A DNA stretch of 64,000 nucleotides from Terana coerulea (taxonomy: Eukaryota > Basidiomycota > Agaricomycetes > Polyporales > Phanerochaetaceae), in the NCBI GenBank assembly GCA_024811115.1, contig JAKOGH010001191.1, positions 62,001 through 126,000 on the forward strand, in the 5' to 3' direction. The position numbers and the translations under genes are program-made. Below, one piece after another: positions 61,093 to 64,000 of this stretch. Each line of letters starts with the position of its first letter. Within the stretch, counting starts at the first letter, position 1. The notes beneath the pieces are model-generated. The model was not told the origin of the DNA and did no database searches. It was given only the letters and a program-made list of their open reading frames with translations.

Positions 61093-63518
61093 ATGACCGT
61101 CACGCCTTTCGCATCCAGCGCCAACCTTCCCACACCGCGATGGACTGGTTATGCACTACACAGTGTCCCCAGTCCTGCATCGGTTCATCATCTACTGGCA
61201 TGTGGTCCCCACATCTTGGCCCAACATACGGAACTGCCGTTCGCGCTCGGGCATCTCCCGTTCACGCCTCGAGGCCCAGGTATGCACAGCCCCCAAGGAC
61301 ATTATGTGCTTGCCCATTCCGGTGCCCTTGGTGCCTATTTGACACCGCCTCCTTCTGAATCCCAAGTGCATATACAGCCCAGCTATGCCCACGCCGCTCG
61401 TGACATCCATCTGCCTCTGCCGGCCGCGCATCCCTTGAGGCCGCTACTTGCACCCTGTCTGCCTGAGGCGGTGGTCTTCAAGTCGATCTTCGCCCAACCT
61501 TCCGCGGATGGCCTATCACGTGAAGCATCGACGCCCTCGCCAGTGTCCGGCATACTTCTAACTCAGTATGGTCAAGACCTTTCTTTACCTCAAGCTTCGA
61601 TGTCGTCAGCACACCGTAGGCCGATGGCTCAAGACGGCCACTCAAATGCATATATGGGCATGGCGAGTACGCCATCCTCCGCCCTCCGCCACACGCAATA
61701 TCGGAACGCGAACTTAGGTGGCGTGCCTAATCTGGCGGCCCCTGTACCACTCACCTCGTCATCCGCCACCTTCTTGGACAGTGGCTACACGTCTCGATTC
61801 GGTGCACCTCAAGATGCACTGGGTTTGGACATCCAGCCCAGGAGACTCTTCATGGAGTACCCCAGTGAGGGTAGCACCGAAAGCAGCGAACCTTCAGTCG
61901 TTATACTGAAGACGGCCCCAACCCCGCCCATGTCTCGGACGTCCGCACGGTTGCAACGACTTGCGCCGCCGCCCATCCACATCCCGCCCCTACCGTCGCG
62001 CTATCCCTGCACCGCTGGCGTGCAGACCCCCGCTGCGACAACTGTACAGGACGAGCAGACAGTGACGTACATGCACTACCCAGGGTCATCGGAGCACGCC
62101 AGTGCCGGTGTTCAGCAGGAAGACGTCGACGTCGCGCAGCCCGCGCAGAGCCACGCGACGCATCCGAGGGCGCCTCTGCTCGGTGTCGCCGTGTCTGGCG
62201 CTTCGCCTGCGCCGCCTCGCGGTGCATCCCCGCCTCCAGAACCCGGATGGCTCACGTGTATTCCTCCAAGGGTTCAGCGTGCCTGTACACTTTGGCAGGG
62301 AGCTTCGGGAAACTGGGCCCAGGTCACCTCAAAGCCCCTCGCTTGGGAGGGGGACGGGGCACATGTCTCGTCAGCTGCAAGATGTGCTCGCGCCGCGCGC
62401 AAGTAGCTCTCGACTACCTCTGGGCCACGAATCCTTGGGGGCGGCCCTCAGCTCTCCATGCGCCCCGCCGCCGCTTCGGAGGACCGTGCTACCCCTGCCT
62501 CCAGTGACGGCGCGTACGCCGCCTGCTTGGCCGCCCACCGCAGGCCCGTCCTCTTCCGATCTTTCTCGCTGGGTGATCGTGTGGGACCGTCCAGGCAATG
62601 TCAAGATGTTCCTGACGCGCAGCCGCCAGAGTACGGCATCCCATATGACGTGTTGATGGATGCATACCCGCCACCTGAAGAGGCGGCACTGTCGCCTTTG
62701 GAGATCCAGTTTCAAAGAGGCCCGTTTGCAGACTGGGAGGGTCTGACGTCCAGCTGCTTACAAGCAGCGGATGACCTGAAATACGTGAGCACCGTCCCTT
62801 TCTATTCGAGCTCCGGAGAAGCTGAGGAGGGAACCGCCGCAGATTCTGGGCTCCTGTTCACTTATATCGTTGCACGACCTCAACTCCCTGATATGCTCCC
62901 TAACTGCGGCGATTCAAGGTGTGCAAGCGACAATGCAGGAGGCGCCTCGGGAGCTGGACGTTCTCGGGGAAGAGTTAAATGCGAAGTACTTCAAAGTCCT
63001 CGTATCTTTGCATGTGTGCGTTTTGCCTTTACAGCCGTCCATAATAAGTGCTGACAACATATCAAATGTTAGGAATTTTGATAGGTTTTACGCGCAGGCC
63101 GACCATCTTCGTGACAGGCCGCCGCGGATCAACAAGATTGGGGCCATCCTGGATAAACTCTGGCGGTACGTTGAGAAGTTCGAGGACCTCGACCGTAGAC
63201 TGCAGGTACGCACGCTTGGGGTCTCTGCATCCATCCCATCGCATCTGAAACTCTTCGTCCTCGCAGAGCATGCACGAGCATGCGGGCGTGTTGAAGCTAC
63301 GTACGGAGTTGCGCGCACTGTCCGTCGCCGCCGCCGCCGAGCGCGACGCGGAGCGCGTGCGGCGCCGCGCGGTCGATGAGACCCGTGCGCAGGCGCGGAC
63401 GCACCGCAGGGAGGTGCGCGCCGAGATGCGGCGGGCGAAGGAGGCCGCGCGGGCGGGGCGTGGGCTGCCGAGGGCTGCAAGAGCTGCTTCTGTCGGGGCG
63501 GCCTCTGCGGGGGTGTGA
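61093..63518 (+). CDS. Large hypothetical protein with disordered N terminus and C-terminal coiled coil
   Basis: Start MTVTPFASSANLPTP at 61093; a long Pro/Ser-rich segment without domains runs to about 62250. The frame then changes at least once between 62250 and 62460. A further block reads PPEYGIPYDVLMDAYPPPEEAAL, and exons after about 62860 give LICSLTAAIQGVQATMQ, FDRFYAQADHLRDRPPRINK and, after a 61-base intron (63205-63270 region), a charged coil (RTELRALSVAAAAERDAERV) ending GAASAGV with TGA at 63516. Family unknown; a scaffold or nuclear protein is the only inference. The frame changes may be assembly errors or unseen introns. Confidence 0.45.
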
Positions 63519-64000
63519 TGCAGCGCACAGTGCATGGGACTATAGGGCATGGAGGAGGACTTCGGTGTGATGGAAGAGCGTTGATGATTGGGACGAAAGA
63601 GTACGAATGGCCACGATTGTAATGACTTTCCCTTGCGAATTGGGAAGCTAATGAGTTTGTGTATGATAGGGCTGTATAATTGTTTCGATCCCTTCATGTA
63701 TCAATGACACTTTCTGCACATCGAATCAGTTCGTCTGCGCGCAATCAATTACAGGATCAAGTTCTCTGTAGATTGCTTTATTCCCGTGCACATGCGCCAG
63801 GGAGCTGAGGCAGCTGAGCGCGCGGTAGAACATCACAGTGGATACGTACGTGGGTGCCTATGTCTTGCGGACCTGATCACTAGTTCGCAAGTTTTGTCTA
63901 CCTGGGATGTGGTGGGATGTTGAGACTCCAGAAGCAGGCCATGGAAAGCCGACAGTCAAACGTTGTTGCACCTCTGCACTGTCATAGGCAGAAGGACAGG
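63519..64000. other. Right edge, intergenic
   Basis: No gene supported in the last 0.5 kb. Confidence 0.35.

Noticed and set aside
1..64000. CRISPR arrays, rRNA genes, viral or toxin genes
   Set aside because: No regularly spaced repeats, rRNA-like sequence or such genes were seen in this fungal segment.

Overview
The window is a 64-kb nuclear segment from a filamentous basidiomycete, most likely a wood- or litter-associated Agaricomycete. This is inferred from densely packed genes with many 45-65-bp GT-AG introns, abundant F-box proteins of the basidiomycete type, an HSP30-type opsin-related pair, a short CHY zinc-finger protein and a stand-alone NIF3-like protein. Species assignment from sequence alone would be guesswork.

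Layout. 0-7.4 kb: the 3' end of an SH3 protein, then three tandem minus-strand F-box paralogues. The middle copy is broken, and a 1.48-kb inverted-repeat DNA transposon (CACTA-like ends) sits between copies one and two. 7.4-11.4 kb: gene-poor, with two small, doubtful genes. 11.4-16.3 kb: a head-to-tail duplication of an RluA-type pseudouridine synthase with the same intron pattern in both copies. 16.5-21.2 kb: a histidine-acid phosphatase (phytase type), an F-box-like gene and the spliceosomal CWC15. 21.2-25.0 kb: 3.8 kb in which no gene could be supported. 25-36 kb: a molybdenum-cofactor-sulfurase-like PLP enzyme, a zinc-less MDR reductase, the ER-Golgi tether USO1/p115 and an F-box/leucine-rich gene. 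36.5-43.6 kb: two HSP30-like opsin-related genes flanking a CHY zinc-finger gene and a Ser/Thr-rich single-pass membrane protein. 43.9-53.0 kb: an SR-rich nuclear protein, a saccharopine-dehydrogenase-like oxidoreductase, a proton/peptide transporter and a Ure2-type glutathione transferase. 53.7-63.5 kb: two more F-box genes, coatomer zeta, the NIF3-like protein, an Asp/hydantoin racemase and a large low-complexity protein.

The genes do not form one pathway. Housekeeping membrane-traffic genes (USO1, coatomer zeta) and splicing genes (CWC15, the SR-rich protein) are interleaved with fast-evolving F-box paralogues, nutrient-acquisition genes (phytase, peptide transporter) and stress genes (GST, HSP30-like).

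A recurrent feature is that many otherwise well-conserved genes carry single-base frame breaks, often one base missing from a homopolymer. Examples lie in the phytase, MoCo-sulfurase-like, reductase, USO1 and F-box genes. CWC15, GST, coatomer zeta, NIF3-like and one HSP30-like gene are clean. This looks more like sequencing or assembly error than mass pseudogenisation, and it should be settled before any copy is called dead. No clearly undescribed system was found. The best leads are the long-TIR transposon, the F-box and pseudouridine-synthase duplications, and the opsin-related pair.
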